Part shown: piece by piece, positions 1 to 12,466 of the stretch | Layout: each line of letters starts with the position of its first letter | Numbering within the stretch: position 1 is the stretch's first letter | Assembly (NCBI RefSeq): GCF_002374835.1 | Contig: NZ_NWVD01000002.1 | Span: 1 to 64,000 of the forward strand | Direction: 5' to 3' | Length of the DNA: 64,000 nucleotides | DNA from: Sphingomonas ginsenosidimutans | GTDB taxonomy: Bacteria > Pseudomonadota > Alphaproteobacteria > Sphingomonadales > Sphingomonadaceae | Translations under genes and position numbers: made by a program | The notes under the pieces: generated by a model | Seen by the model: only the letters and a program-made list of their open reading frames with translations | Told to the model about the DNA's origin: nothing | Database searches by the model: none

Positions 1-186
1 ATTGTAGAGCGTCTTGTGCGGCCCATAGTCCTTCGGTGCATCACACCAGCGTAGCCCGTTGCGATTGACGAAAATGATGCCGCTGAGCACCCGCCGATCA
101 TCGACCCGAGGCTTGCCATGGCTCTTGGGAAAGAACGGTTGCAGACGCGCCATCTGCTCATCCGTCAGCCAGTACAGGTCGCTCAT
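1..186 (-). CDS. IS5-family transposase, N-terminal part (cut by window edge)
   Basis: The first 62 residues of a transposase are visible, starting MSDLYWLTDEQMARL and continuing through a PFFPKSHGKPRVDDRRVLSG segment and a GLRWCDAPKDYGP segment. This is the typical N-terminal helix-turn-helix-like part (DUF4096 type) of IS5/IS427-group transposases. The DDE catalytic residues lie beyond the left edge, so activity cannot be judged. The ATG is about 60 bases inside the presumed end of the insertion sequence, the usual spacing for this group. The gene points away from the recombinase remnant that follows. Confidence 0.85.
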   Translation of the reverse strand, partial: MSDLYWLTDEQMARLQPFFPKSHGKPRVDDRRVLSGIIFVNRNGLRWCDAPKDYGPHKTLYN

Positions 187-247
187 CCACTCTCTCCTCA
201 CGGAGCCTGAATCAGATCGCGCCTCCCACATCAATGGGTCCTGACCC
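1..247 (-). mobile_element. IS5-family insertion sequence, one end
   Basis: The transposase start and its upstream flank end in a GGGTC-CT-GACCC motif at 236-247, which resembles the terminal inverted repeats of IS427-group elements. The following bases (taaggggcgg) at once open the reading frame of a serine recombinase that lacks its N-terminal half, so 247/248 is the likely insertion junction. The other end lies outside the window. The exact boundary is inferred from this motif and the broken gene, not from a target duplication. Confidence 0.65.
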
Positions 248-1389
248 TAAGGGGCGGAAGGCCGATGAGCCCGGGATCGGTCTACAACATTTTGCGCAAC
301 CCGATCTATGTGGGCGAGATTCGTGGTCACGACCGAACTTGGCCAGGCCGCCACGCGCCGATAATCGAACGTGCGACTTGGGATGCCGCATGTGCGCTGG
401 CTGCCAAACGAACGCGGAAAGGCCCTTCTGCTCTGGGCACAGATCACTTCCTCGCGGGGATTCTATGGGACGATCTCGGACGCCACATGCTGCTCGACGT
501 CAACTGGGTCGAAGGGCAACCGTATCACTTTTACGTTTCGAGCAACGCCCCATGGTCGCAGGCTGAGTACCGCCGTGCCTATCGGTCCCGAGCCGACCGG
601 CTCGATGCTGTCACCCTTGCTGCTCTTGGTGCGTTTCTCACCGATCGCAGCCGTCTCCGCGCTGCACTTCGCACGCACGGCCTATTCGGCGCCGAGCTCG
701 ATCGGCTGGCTGAGTATGGCGGGTTAGCCGCTTCCCGCCTCGCGAACACCCCGCCCAGTCAGCTCGAAGGTCTCATCGCGGCATTGTTAGTGCGAATAGA
801 GGTGGCCCCCGAAGCCCTCACGCTCGAGGTTCGGCCAATCGAGCTCAGGCGGTTTCTCGAATGGGACGGCCAAGGGACCTTCGTTGGACGGCAGGCGGAC
901 TGGCCAACGAGTAACGCACGTTACGCAATCGAGGTGCCGGTTAGCGTGATCGCAGCCGAACGATGGCCATCGTTCACCGTGCAACCCCGCGACCCTGCGG
1001 TCGAGGTCACGCCTGACAAGCAGCTTAAGATTCTGATTCGCAATGCCCGTGCGGCACAAGCCCTATTCGACGCACATCGAGACCTTGACCTCGTGGGCTT
1101 GGCGCAGCGGTTCGGCCGCTCGCCTGGCTATTTTTCCCGCCTGATCCGGTTGAACTACCTCGCTCCCGACATAGTCGCGGCGATCGCCGATGGCACACAG
1201 CCCCCCGGGCTCAACCGCAAGACCTTGGCATCGGCGCACATCCCTCTCGATTGGACTGTCCAGCGCCGAATGTTCGGATTTCCAGAGCCAAGCCGTCCCG
1301 TCACTCCCCGTAACTTGTTTGGTCGCGGAATGTGGCCATCGCGAGGGGATAAAGACGTAGTTGGTGGAGGAACGGCCGATGGTTTTTAA
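248..1389 (+). pseudogene. Large serine recombinase, C-terminal remnant truncated by the IS
   Basis: The reading frame is open from the insertion junction; the first ATG is at 265. The segment GRPMSPGSVYNILRNPIYVG and the following GEIRGHD match the Recombinase domain of large serine recombinases. A zinc-ribbon-like region without obvious cysteine pairs, a basic middle and a C-terminal HTH-like stretch (LVGLAQRFGRSPGYFSRLIR, about residues 275-294 from the ATG) follow. The N-terminal resolvase domain with the catalytic serine, about 150-200 residues, is missing, so the product cannot catalyse recombination. The 3' end converges with the integrase only 6 bases away. This looks like a broken mobile-element gene. 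Confidence 0.8.
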
Positions 1390-1395
1390 CTCTCG

Positions 1396-2622
1396 TTACG
1401 CGCCCTTCGCAAACGCGCCCTTGATGACCTTGCCTCCCTCCCGGATCGTATCGAGGTAGTCGCTCCACCATTGCGCCATACGCACCCGCTCATCCCAGTG
1501 CTTGCCGCGGTGATAGACGCCGCGAACCGCATTGCTGTCACCGTGCGCCAGTCCCCGTTCAATTGCGTCCGGGTTCCAGAGGCCGCTTTCATTCAGCATG
1601 GTGGAGGCGGTTGCCCGCAGCCCATGAGCGGTGACCTCATCCTTGGTGAAGCCCATCCGGCGAAAGGCGGCATTCAAGGTGTTTTCGCTCATCGGTCGAA
1701 CAGACGCACGGGCCGAGGGGAACACATACCCTTCGGTGCCGACCATCTCGGCGAGCTCTTTCAGGTAGCCAATTACCTGCTTTGAAAGCGGCACGGCATG
1801 AGGGCGCCGCGACTTCATCTTGCCTTCGGGGATCCTCCACACACCTTCTTCCAGGTCGATCTCCTTCCACTCGGCGTGCCGTAGCTCGCCAGGCCGGACA
1901 AAGACGTGGGGAGCGATCAGAAGGGCATATCGGGTTATGAAGTTGCCAGCGTAGTCCTGGATGGCTCGTAGAAGCCCGCCAAGCTCCTTGGGCTCGAGAA
2001 TCGCTGCGTAGTGCTTTGCCTTTGGCGTGATCAGCGCTCCGCGGAGCATGGACGTCGGGTCGCCTTTGCAGCGCGTGGTGGCAACGCCATACCGGAATAC
2101 GCGGCTCGCAAATGATCGGGTCTTCTTCGCGGTCTCGTGCTTGCCCTTGGCCTCTAGGCGCTTGAGGGGGGCGAGCACTTCGAACGGCTCAATGTCATCG
2201 ATTGGCCGGCTGCCAATGGCATCCACCAGCTGCTCGAGGAAGAAGTTGGCCTTCACGATGGTGGCATCCGCCCTACCGCTCTGCACCATCATCTGATCGA
2301 TGTACTCACGCGCTACAGCTTCAAAGGTCTGGGCTGAGAGGAATTCGGCGCGAATCTTCTGCTTGCGCTTCTCCATCGCCGGGTCGCCGCCGGACGCGAT
2401 CTTGTGCCGCGCCTCATAGGCTGTCTGCCTTGCCTGCTTGAGGCTGATCTCGGGGTAAGCACCGATCGACAGCTTCTTTTCGACCGGGCCGATCCGGTAG
2501 CGGAATCGCCAGAGTTTGCCCCCGGCTGGGGAGACCTCGATGTACAATCCGCGGTCGTCAGCAACCTTGTAAGGCTTGTCCTTTGGCTTGAGTGCTCGAA
2601 GCCGAGTCTCGGTCAGCGGCAT
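1396..2622 (-). CDS. P4-type tyrosine integrase
   Basis: Predicted site-specific recombinase of 408 residues, normal length for tRNA-targeting P4-like integrases. The N-terminal DUF4102 arm-binding domain starts at MPLTETRLRALKPKDKPYKV and includes GLYIEVSPAGGKLWRFRYR. The core-binding domain occupies the middle. The catalytic domain shows the first arginine in RPGELRHAEW, the lysine in GKMKSRRPHAVPLS, the HGLRATAST box and a late GVYHRGKHWDERVRMAQWW stretch holding the presumed nucleophilic tyrosine (VYHR). The start at 2622 is chosen because the domain begins there; an upstream in-frame extension would overlap the tRNA. Repeated aaaggcccgc motifs lie just upstream. Confidence 0.92.
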   Translation of the reverse strand: MPLTETRLRALKPKDKPYKVADDRGLYIEVSPAGGKLWRFRYRIGPVEKKLSIGAYPEISLKQARQTAYEARHKIASGGDPAMEKRKQKIRAEFLSAQTFEAVAREYIDQMMVQSGRADATIVKANFFLEQLVDAIGSRPIDDIEPFEVLAPLKRLEAKGKHETAKKTRSFASRVFRYGVATTRCKGDPTSMLRGALITPKAKHYAAILEPKELGGLLRAIQDYAGNFITRYALLIAPHVFVRPGELRHAEWKEIDLEEGVWRIPEGKMKSRRPHAVPLSKQVIGYLKELAEMVGTEGYVFPSARASVRPMSENTLNAAFRRMGFTKDEVTAHGLRATASTMLNESGLWNPDAIERGLAHGDSNAVRGVYHRGKHWDERVRMAQWWSDYLDTIREGGKVIKGAFAKGA

Positions 2623-2647
2623 GTGCGGGCCTTTTCCCGATGTGGTT

Positions 2648-2690
2648 TTCGCAAAGGCCCGCAAAAGGCCCGCAAAAATGTGCGGAACCC
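2648..2690. repeat. Short direct repeats upstream of the integrase
   Basis: Between the integrase start and the tRNA, the motif aaggcccgcaaaa occurs twice in direct succession, followed by a degenerate aatgtgcgg. Short direct repeats next to an attachment site are often integrase or excisionase arm-binding sites. That role is inferred only from position. Confidence 0.35.
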
Positions 2691-2788
2691 CCGAGAAAAG
2701 GCGGGACGATCCGGCACGATCCAAGGGCCAATTCCCTTGGATTTCTGCGGACTTAATACACTTTTTGAGATGTTCCGAGAAGAACAAA

Positions 2789-2875
2789 TGGTGCCCAGAA
2801 GAGGACTCGAACCTCCACGCCGTTACCAGCGCCGCCACCTGAAGACGGTGCGTCTACCAATTCCGCCATCTGGGC
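2789..2875 (-). tRNA. tRNA-Leu (anticodon CAG)
   Basis: An 87-nt class II tRNA with encoded CCA. The acceptor stem GCCCAGA pairs with TCTGGGC, the D-arm is TGGCGGAATTGGTAGACGC, the anticodon stem CCGTC/GGCGG (one U-G pair) encloses loop TTCAGGT with anticodon CAG, then come a variable arm and a T-arm GGAGG-TTCGAGT-CCTCT. Its 3' end is the presumed attachment site for the adjacent integrase. The gene looks intact, so the element must have restored its 3' end on integration. Confidence 0.95.
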
Positions 2876-3078
2876 ACGGGGTAGGCCGGCGCCTCTAGGG
2901 GGAAGCGCGGGGGGCTGTCAACAGCATCTTTGCGCGGGGCCGACATTTCTTTTCGCCGCGCGCCTGCCCGGCCATGGCGCTCCGCTCCGCTTCGCTGCGC
3001 TGCACCGCGCCCTTGTCTTCGCGGGAACGGAGCGGCTAGGGCAGCGGGGGCGCTGTGGCTTTTCGGATGACGAGGCAG

Positions 3079-4005
3079 ATGAACAACGAACTGGTGACGC
3101 TGATCGGGGGCGGCGGCTTCCTGGGCCGCTATGTCGCTCAGGCGCTGTTGCAGGCAGGCGCGCGCGTCCGAGTGGCGCAGCGCGATCCGCGCCAGGCGTT
3201 CTTCCTCAAGCCGCTGGGCGGGCTGGGACAGACGCAATTCGTCGCCGCCGACGTCACCCGCCCCGACACGATCGTGCGCGCGGTGCAGGGCGCGTCCGCG
3301 GTCGTGAACCTCGTCGGCGTGTTCGGCAAGGATCAGCAGCGCGTCCATGTCGACGGCGCGCGCGCGGTGGCCGAGGCGGCGCAGGACGAAGGCGCCGCGC
3401 TGGTCCACATCTCCGCCATCGGCGCAGATGCGGCGGGCGATTCCGCCTATGCGCGGACCAAGGGGGCGGGCGAAGGCGCGGTGCGCGCCGCCGCGCCCGA
3501 CGCGACCTTCCTGCGCCCCTCGACCGTATTCGGGCGCGAGGACCAGTTCATCAACCGCTTCGCGCAGATGATCGCAACGTTGCCGGTCGTGCCGGTGCTG
3601 CGCGCCGGTGCGCGGTTCCAGCCGGTCTATGCCGCCGATGTCGCCCATGCCGTATTGCGCGCGATCACCGATCCCACGACATTCGGCGGGCGCACGTTCG
3701 AACTGGGCGGCCCGGAAATGCTGACGATGCTGGAACTACATCAGCGGATCGCCGCACATATCGGCCGTTCGCCGCATTTCGCCGCCTTGCCCGATGCGCT
3801 GGGCGGGTTGATCGCCAGCATACCGGGCACGCCGATCTCCGCCGATCAGTGGAAGATGCTGCAACACGACAATGTCGTCGCCCCCCATGCGGAGGGGCTG
3901 GCCGCGCTGGGCATCACCCCCACCCCGCTCGATTCGGTCGCGCCCGGCTGGCTCGTCCGTTTCCGCAAGACGGGTCGTTTCGGCATGCTGAACAGCGCCG
4001 CCTGA
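3079..4005 (+). CDS. NDUFA9-like NAD(P)-binding SDR protein
   Basis: Extended short-chain dehydrogenase/reductase of 308 residues, related to the complex I NDUFA9 subunit family. The Rossmann motif TLIGGGGFLGRYVAQAL is at the N-terminus, a YARTK active-site-like motif lies near the middle, and the C-terminus is short and basic. In alphaproteobacteria this family accompanies respiratory complex I or acts as an uncharacterised NAD(P)H-binding protein. It lies 41 bases before uppP on the same strand. The start is uncertain: ATG at 3079 gives MNNELVTLIGG, but ATG at 3067 or 3055 is also in frame. Confidence 0.85.
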   Translation: MNNELVTLIGGGGFLGRYVAQALLQAGARVRVAQRDPRQAFFLKPLGGLGQTQFVAADVTRPDTIVRAVQGASAVVNLVGVFGKDQQRVHVDGARAVAEAAQDEGAALVHISAIGADAAGDSAYARTKGAGEGAVRAAAPDATFLRPSTVFGREDQFINRFAQMIATLPVVPVLRAGARFQPVYAADVAHAVLRAITDPTTFGGRTFELGGPEMLTMLELHQRIAAHIGRSPHFAALPDALGGLIASIPGTPISADQWKMLQHDNVVAPHAEGLAALGITPTPLDSVAPGWLVRFRKTGRFGMLNSAA

Positions 4006-4046
4006 TCGGCCCTGACCCGCCGCCGGCCGACTACGAAGGAACCTGC

Positions 4047-4847
4047 ATGACCGACCTCCTGACCGCCATCATCCTGGGCATCGTCGAGGGGGTGACGGAA
4101 TTTCTGCCCGTGTCGTCGACCGGGCATCTGGTGCTGGCCACCGAATTGCTGGGGTATGATCCGCAGAAATGGGCGGTGTTCAACATCGCGATCCAGCCCG
4201 GCGCGATCCTGGCGATCGTCGCGCTGTACTGGCGGACGTTCTGGGCGGTGGCGATGGGATTGGTGCGGCGCGAGCCGGCGTCGATCGCGTTCGTGCGCAA
4301 CCTGCTGATCGCGTTCGTCCCCGCGGTCGCGCTGGGGCTGGCGTTCAACGACCAGATCGAGGCGCTGCTGGAAAGCGCGGTGACGGTCGCCTGGGCGCTG
4401 ATCCTGGGCGGCATCGCGATCCTGGTGATCGAGCGGCTGGCGCGCACGCACCAGGTCGGCGGGATTTCAGGGGTCAGCGCGGGCCAGTCGGCGAAGATCG
4501 GCGTCGTACAATGTATCGCGATGATCCCGGGGGTCAGCAGGTCGGGCGCGACAATCATGGGCGCGATGGCGCTGGGGATCGACCGGCGCACCGCCGCCGA
4601 ATTCTCGTTCTTCCTGGCGCTACCGACCCTCACCGGCGCGACCGCGCTGCAACTGGTCAAGCATCGCGACGCGATCACCGGCGGCGACGTTCAGCTGATC
4701 GCGGTGGGTTTCTTGGTCTCGTTCGTCGTCGCGCTGGCCGTCGTGAAGGCCTTCATGGCAGTGGTGACGAAGCATGGCTTTGCGCCGTTCGCCTGGTATC
4801 GAATCGTTGCGGGCGCCGCGGCACTGGCGTTCCTTTACACGCGTTGA
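4047..4847 (+). CDS. uppP: Undecaprenyl-diphosphatase UppP (BacA)
   Basis: Inner-membrane phosphatase that converts undecaprenyl diphosphate to the monophosphate, recycling the lipid carrier for peptidoglycan and polysaccharide synthesis. The 266-residue protein has the family signatures EGVTEFLPVSSTGH at residues 14-27 and PGVSRSGAT at 161-169, which carry the glutamates, serines and arginine of the active site, plus about eight hydrophobic segments. A GAAGGA ribosome site lies 7 bases before the ATG. Length is typical. Confidence 0.96.
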   Translation: MTDLLTAIILGIVEGVTEFLPVSSTGHLVLATELLGYDPQKWAVFNIAIQPGAILAIVALYWRTFWAVAMGLVRREPASIAFVRNLLIAFVPAVALGLAFNDQIEALLESAVTVAWALILGGIAILVIERLARTHQVGGISGVSAGQSAKIGVVQCIAMIPGVSRSGATIMGAMALGIDRRTAAEFSFFLALPTLTGATALQLVKHRDAITGGDVQLIAVGFLVSFVVALAVVKAFMAVVTKHGFAPFAWYRIVAGAAALAFLYTR

Positions 4848-4849
4848 GG

Positions 4850-4870
4850 CCGTATCGGCCGTTAATTTGA
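4850..4870 (+). terminator. Weak hairpin after uppP
   Basis: GGCCG-TAT-CGGCC forms a 5-bp stem right after the uppP stop, followed by GTTAATTTG. It could be a weak terminator; the T tract is interrupted. Confidence 0.35.
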
Positions 4871-4889
4871 GCGGACAGATGCGAACCAC

Positions 4890-4918
4890 TTGCAGGTAGG
4901 ACCCTAAATCCATATTTT
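4890..4918 (+). promoter_or_regulatory. Candidate sigma-70 promoter for gltD
   Basis: TTGCAG at 4890-4895 and TATTTT at 4913-4918 are separated by 17 bases, in an AT-rich patch unusual for this genome and about 85 bases before gltD. The match to -35/-10 consensus is moderate. Confidence 0.4.
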
Positions 4919-4941
4919 TATGTCAGCATTACTGCCTTATA

Positions 4942-4958
4942 TACGTGAAAGTACGTGA
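4942..4958 (+). promoter_or_regulatory. Direct repeat TACGTGA upstream of gltD
   Basis: TACGTGA occurs at 4942-4948 and again at 4952-4958, exactly 10 bases (one helical turn) apart, between the candidate promoter and the gltD ribosome site. Same-face spacing suggests a regulator binding site; no regulator can be named. Confidence 0.35.
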
Positions 4959-5002
4959 CAGCGCCTCTTGAGATATGACACGCATGCCATCGGAGGACAC
5001 CG

Positions 5003-6442
5003 ATGGCCGATATGCTGAAGTTCGTTGATCGCCCGCAATCCTATCCCGCGAAGCGCACCGCCGCCGAGCGCGCGGAAGATTTCCGCGAGATCGCCGAACG
5101 CTACGCACCCCCGGCGGCGGAGGACCAGGCCGGACGCTGTTCGCAATGCGGCGTGCCTTATTGCTCGGTCCACTGTCCGCTCCACAATCATATCCCCGAC
5201 TGGCTGCGGCTGACTGCCGAGGGGCGGCTGCGCGAGGCGTATGAGCTGTCGAACGCCACCTCGACCATGCCGGAGATCTGCGGCCGCATCTGCCCGCAGG
5301 ACCGGCTGTGCGAGGGCAATTGCGTCATCGAGTTTTCCGGGCACGGCGCGGTCACGATCGGATCGGTGGAAAAGTTCATCACCGACACGGCCTGGGCGGA
5401 AGGCTGGGTGGAGCCGCTCGTTCCCGGCCCGGCGCGGGGCCAGTCGGTCGGCGTGATCGGCGCCGGTCCGGCGGGGCTGACCACCGCCGAATATCTGCGC
5501 GCGCAGGGGTATGAGGTCCATGTCTACGATCGCCACGATCGTGCCGGCGGGCTGCTGACCTATGGCATCCCCGGCTTCAAACTGGAGAAGCCGGTCGTCA
5601 TGCGCCGCGTCGATCGCCTGAAGGCGGGCGGCATCGTCTTCCACGAAGGGTTCGAGGTCGGGCGCGACGCCACGCTCGACGAGCTGCGCGCACGGCATGA
5701 CGCGATCCTGATCGCGACCGGCGTGTACCGGGCGCGCGCGATCGACGTCGACGGCCATGGCCATGGCGGGGTGGTCGCCGCGCTCGACTATCTCACCGCG
5801 TCGAACCGCAAGAGCTTCGGCGACGCGGTGCCGGCGTTCGAGGATGGCAGCCTGAACGCGGCCGGAAAGAACGTGGTGGTGATCGGCGGCGGCGATACCG
5901 CGATGGACTGCGTGCGCACCGCGATCCGCCAGGGCGCGAAGAGCGTGAAGTGCCTGTACCGGCGCGATCGCGCGAACATGCCCGGCTCGCAGCGCGAAGT
6001 CGCCAATGCCGAGGAGGAGGGAGTCGAGTTCGTGTGGCTCGCCGCGCCGGCCGCCTTCGACGGCAGCGACGGCCGCGTCACTGCCGTGCGCGCCAACCGG
6101 ATGCGGCTGGGGGCGCCCGACGCCAGCGGTCGCCGCGCGCCGGAGGTCGATCCCGGCGGTGCGGAGGACATGCCCGCCGATCTGGTCATCAAAGCACTCG
6201 GCTTCGATGCGGAGGAACTGCCGCATCTGTGGGGCGCGCCCGAACTGGGCGTTACGCGCTGGGGCACGGTTTTGGTCGATTCGAAGACGCTGATGACCTC
6301 CCTGGACGGCGTGTTTGCCGCCGGCGATATCGTGCGCGGCGCCTCGCTGGTCGTCTGGGCGATCCGCGACGGGCGCGACGTGGCGACGACGATGCACCAG
6401 TATCTGAAGGCGAAGGCGAAGGCCGCGAAGGTGGCGGCGTGA
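5003..6442 (+). CDS. gltD: Glutamate synthase small subunit GltD
   Basis: Beta subunit of NADPH-dependent glutamate synthase: it oxidises NADPH on FAD and passes electrons through Fe-S clusters to GltB. The 479-residue protein has two cysteine sets near the N-terminus (Cys46, 49, 54, 58 and Cys93, 97, 103, 107) for [4Fe-4S] clusters, an FAD-binding GVIGAGPAGLTTAEYL motif and an NADPH-binding VVVIGGGDTAMDC motif. A CGGAGGA ribosome site precedes the ATG by 7 bases. Its TGA overlaps the ATG of the following DUF2059 gene by one base, so the two are probably translationally coupled. Confidence 0.96.
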   Translation: MADMLKFVDRPQSYPAKRTAAERAEDFREIAERYAPPAAEDQAGRCSQCGVPYCSVHCPLHNHIPDWLRLTAEGRLREAYELSNATSTMPEICGRICPQDRLCEGNCVIEFSGHGAVTIGSVEKFITDTAWAEGWVEPLVPGPARGQSVGVIGAGPAGLTTAEYLRAQGYEVHVYDRHDRAGGLLTYGIPGFKLEKPVVMRRVDRLKAGGIVFHEGFEVGRDATLDELRARHDAILIATGVYRARAIDVDGHGHGGVVAALDYLTASNRKSFGDAVPAFEDGSLNAAGKNVVVIGGGDTAMDCVRTAIRQGAKSVKCLYRRDRANMPGSQREVANAEEEGVEFVWLAAPAAFDGSDGRVTAVRANRMRLGAPDASGRRAPEVDPGGAEDMPADLVIKALGFDAEELPHLWGAPELGVTRWGTVLVDSKTLMTSLDGVFAAGDIVRGASLVVWAIRDGRDVATTMHQYLKAKAKAAKVAA

Positions 6443-7199
6443 TGCGCCGGGCCACCTGCGTGCTGCTCGCGACGCTGATCGCGCTGCCCGCCGCTGCGCA
6501 GACGGCTGCCCCGTCTCCACCACCAGCCGCGATCGCGCCGGATGCCGAACGCCAGTCGCTGGGCACGCAGATCGCCGCCCGACTGTTTCCGGTCGGCACC
6601 TATCAGCGGATGATGACCGGCACGATGGACAAGCTGCTGGCCGGTGTGATGGGCAGCGTCGGCACGATGCCGATCGCGCAGCTCGCGACGATGGGCGGTC
6701 TTTCCACCGACGATGCCGCGGCGCTGCCGCCGGTGACGCTGGACCAGATCATGGCGATCTACGATCCGCATTATCAGCAACGCAGCCAGCTGCAGATGCG
6801 CGCGATGATGGCCGCGATGGGTGAGATGATGGGCCAGTTCGAGCCGCGGATGCGCTCCGCCCTGGCCGCCGCCTACGCCCGCCGCTTCACCGCCGCGCAG
6901 CTGCGCGAGATGAACGCCTTCTTCGCCACGCCGACGGGCGGCGCCTTTGCCGCCGAATCGATGACCATCTTCATGGACCCGGAAATGATGCAGGAGATGC
7001 AGGGGATGATGCCCGCCATCATCCAGCAGATGCCGGCACTCATGAAGAAGGTGCAGGCCGCGTCGGCGTCGCTGCCGCCGCCGCGCAAGCCGTCCGACCT
7101 GACGCCGGCCGAACGCGCGAAACTGGCGCGGCTGCTGGGCACCACCGAACAGAAACTGAAGGATCCGCCGGCCACCCTGGCGATCGAGGGAAACAAGTG

Positions 7200-7200
<1 letters not shown>
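6442..7200 (+). CDS. Secreted DUF2059 protein between gltD and gltB
   Basis: A 252-residue protein with a clear Sec signal peptide (MRRATCVLLATLIALPAAAQ, cleavage after AAA-Q or nearby) and a proline-rich linker. A C-terminal DUF2059 domain follows, seen in RSALAAAYARRFTAAQLREM and FFATPTGGAFAAES. Methionine is abundant (MMAAMGEMMG, PEMMQEMQGMMP). The function of DUF2059 is not known. The start overlaps the gltD stop and its own stop overlaps the gltB start (TGATG at both junctions), so expression is tied to glutamate synthase although the product should be periplasmic. Confidence 0.88.
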
Positions 7201-11735
<4,535 letters not shown>

Positions 11736-11739
11736 GGGG

Positions 11740-12129
11740 TTATCGCGCGGACCGGATATCGGTCCGCGCGAAATCCTCTCCCTTGTACAGCAGCGGGCAT
11801 TGCGCGACGCGCGCGATGGCATAGGCCATGCAGTCGCCGAAGTTCAGCGCCGCGGGATGCCGCCCCTTCCCGAACCGCTCGAACGCCTCGGTCGCGGCGT
11901 CGAGGTGACGTGCGGTGAAGTCGACGGTTTCCGGGCGGATACCGTCGATCAGTTCATGCAGATCGTCCGGCAGCCGGGGTGACTTGGCGGCGGCGACGAT
12001 GCGACATTCCAGCAGCGTCGGCGCACCGATCAGCAGGTGATCGGTCCGCTCGATCGCATCGACCAGCGCGTCGGTGTCCGGTTCATGCAGCAGGATCGCG
12101 ATCAGCGCGGACGAATCGAGCGCGATCAC
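11740..12129 (-). CDS. vapC: VapC-type PIN-domain toxin
   Basis: PIN-domain ribonuclease of 129 residues, normal for VapC toxins of type II toxin-antitoxin systems. The acidic residues for metal binding are present: Asp5 in ALDSSALIA, Glu41 in LLECRIV, Asp99 in NFGDCMAYA and Asp119 near the C-terminus. It overlaps the upstream antitoxin gene by 4 bases (ATGA). Its last ten codons form half of a terminator palindrome shared with gltB. Confidence 0.92.
   Translation of the reverse strand: MIALDSSALIAILLHEPDTDALVDAIERTDHLLIGAPTLLECRIVAAAKSPRLPDDLHELIDGIRPETVDFTARHLDAATEAFERFGKGRHPAALNFGDCMAYAIARVAQCPLLYKGEDFARTDIRSAR
11744..11770. terminator. Bidirectional hairpin at the gltB/vapC convergence
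   Basis: CGCGCGGACCG (11744-11754) and CGGTCCGCGCG (11760-11770) form a perfect 11-bp stem with loop GATAT, 8 bases after the gltB stop. The hairpin lies inside the last codons of the convergent vapC gene, so vapC shares its 3' coding end with the terminator. No long T tract follows on either side. Confidence 0.65.
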
Positions 12130-12368
12130 CGCGGCAGGCCGTGCTCGTCGTACCCGATGATCTCGTCGGGCGTGCGCGGGTCGATGTCATAGGTCGCCAC
12201 CCGCTCCTGGATCCGCCGGATCCGCTCTCGCAGCGGCGGGCGGCCCTCCAACCGTTCCAGTTCGTGGCGCACCGCTAGCCCGATCGCATCGGTCAGCGAC
12301 AGGCCGCGCTCGCTCGCCAGCCGGCGGATCGCGCGTTCGATCTCTTCGTGCTTGATGCTGATGCCCAT
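12126..12368 (-). CDS. vapB: VapB-type antitoxin (Rv0623/PSK family)
   Basis: Antitoxin of 80 residues. The N-terminal half (MGISIKHEEIERAIRRLASE, then GLSLTDAIGLAVRHEL) matches the ribbon-helix-helix-like Rv0623 transcription factor family. The C-terminal tail (TPDEIIGYDEHGLPR) would wrap the toxin. It is the first gene of the pair and overlaps vapC by 4 bases. A GGAAAG ribosome site lies before the ATG, and an imperfect inverted repeat upstream is a plausible autoregulatory operator. Confidence 0.9.
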   Translation of the reverse strand: MGISIKHEEIERAIRRLASERGLSLTDAIGLAVRHELERLEGRPPLRERIRRIQERVATYDIDPRTPDEIIGYDEHGLPR

Positions 12369-12386
12369 ACGCTTTCCATAACACGA

Positions 12387-12410
12387 CGGGCCGGTTTCCA
12401 GAACGGTCCG
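12387..12410. promoter_or_regulatory. Imperfect inverted repeat upstream of vapB
   Basis: CGGGCCGGTT and AACGGTCCG flank a 5-base centre (tccag), 19 bases before the vapB ATG. Antitoxins of this type usually bind an inverted repeat over their own promoter. The assignment rests on position and symmetry only. Confidence 0.35.
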
Positions 12411-12466
12411 TATCGTATCGAGACCGCTTCCCCTCGCCCCATATTTGCGCCTAACAGCATCCGCTT

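Larger units (their letters stand above)
248..2792. mobile_element. End segment of an integrative element at tRNA-Leu
   Basis: A P4-type integrase gene lies directly next to the 3' end of a tRNA-Leu(CAG) gene, with its start nearest the tRNA and its end pointing away. That is the classic arrangement for an island or prophage integrated into a tRNA 3' end. The serine recombinase remnant and the IS belong to the same foreign segment, which continues beyond the left edge. Base composition is visibly less GC-rich here than right of the tRNA. The far attachment site is not in the window. Confidence 0.7.

Noticed and set aside
2854..3648. A 264-codon minus-strand open frame over the tRNA-Leu flank and SDR gene
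   Set aside because: It overlaps the SDR gene antisense, with an Arg/His-rich product and no domain.
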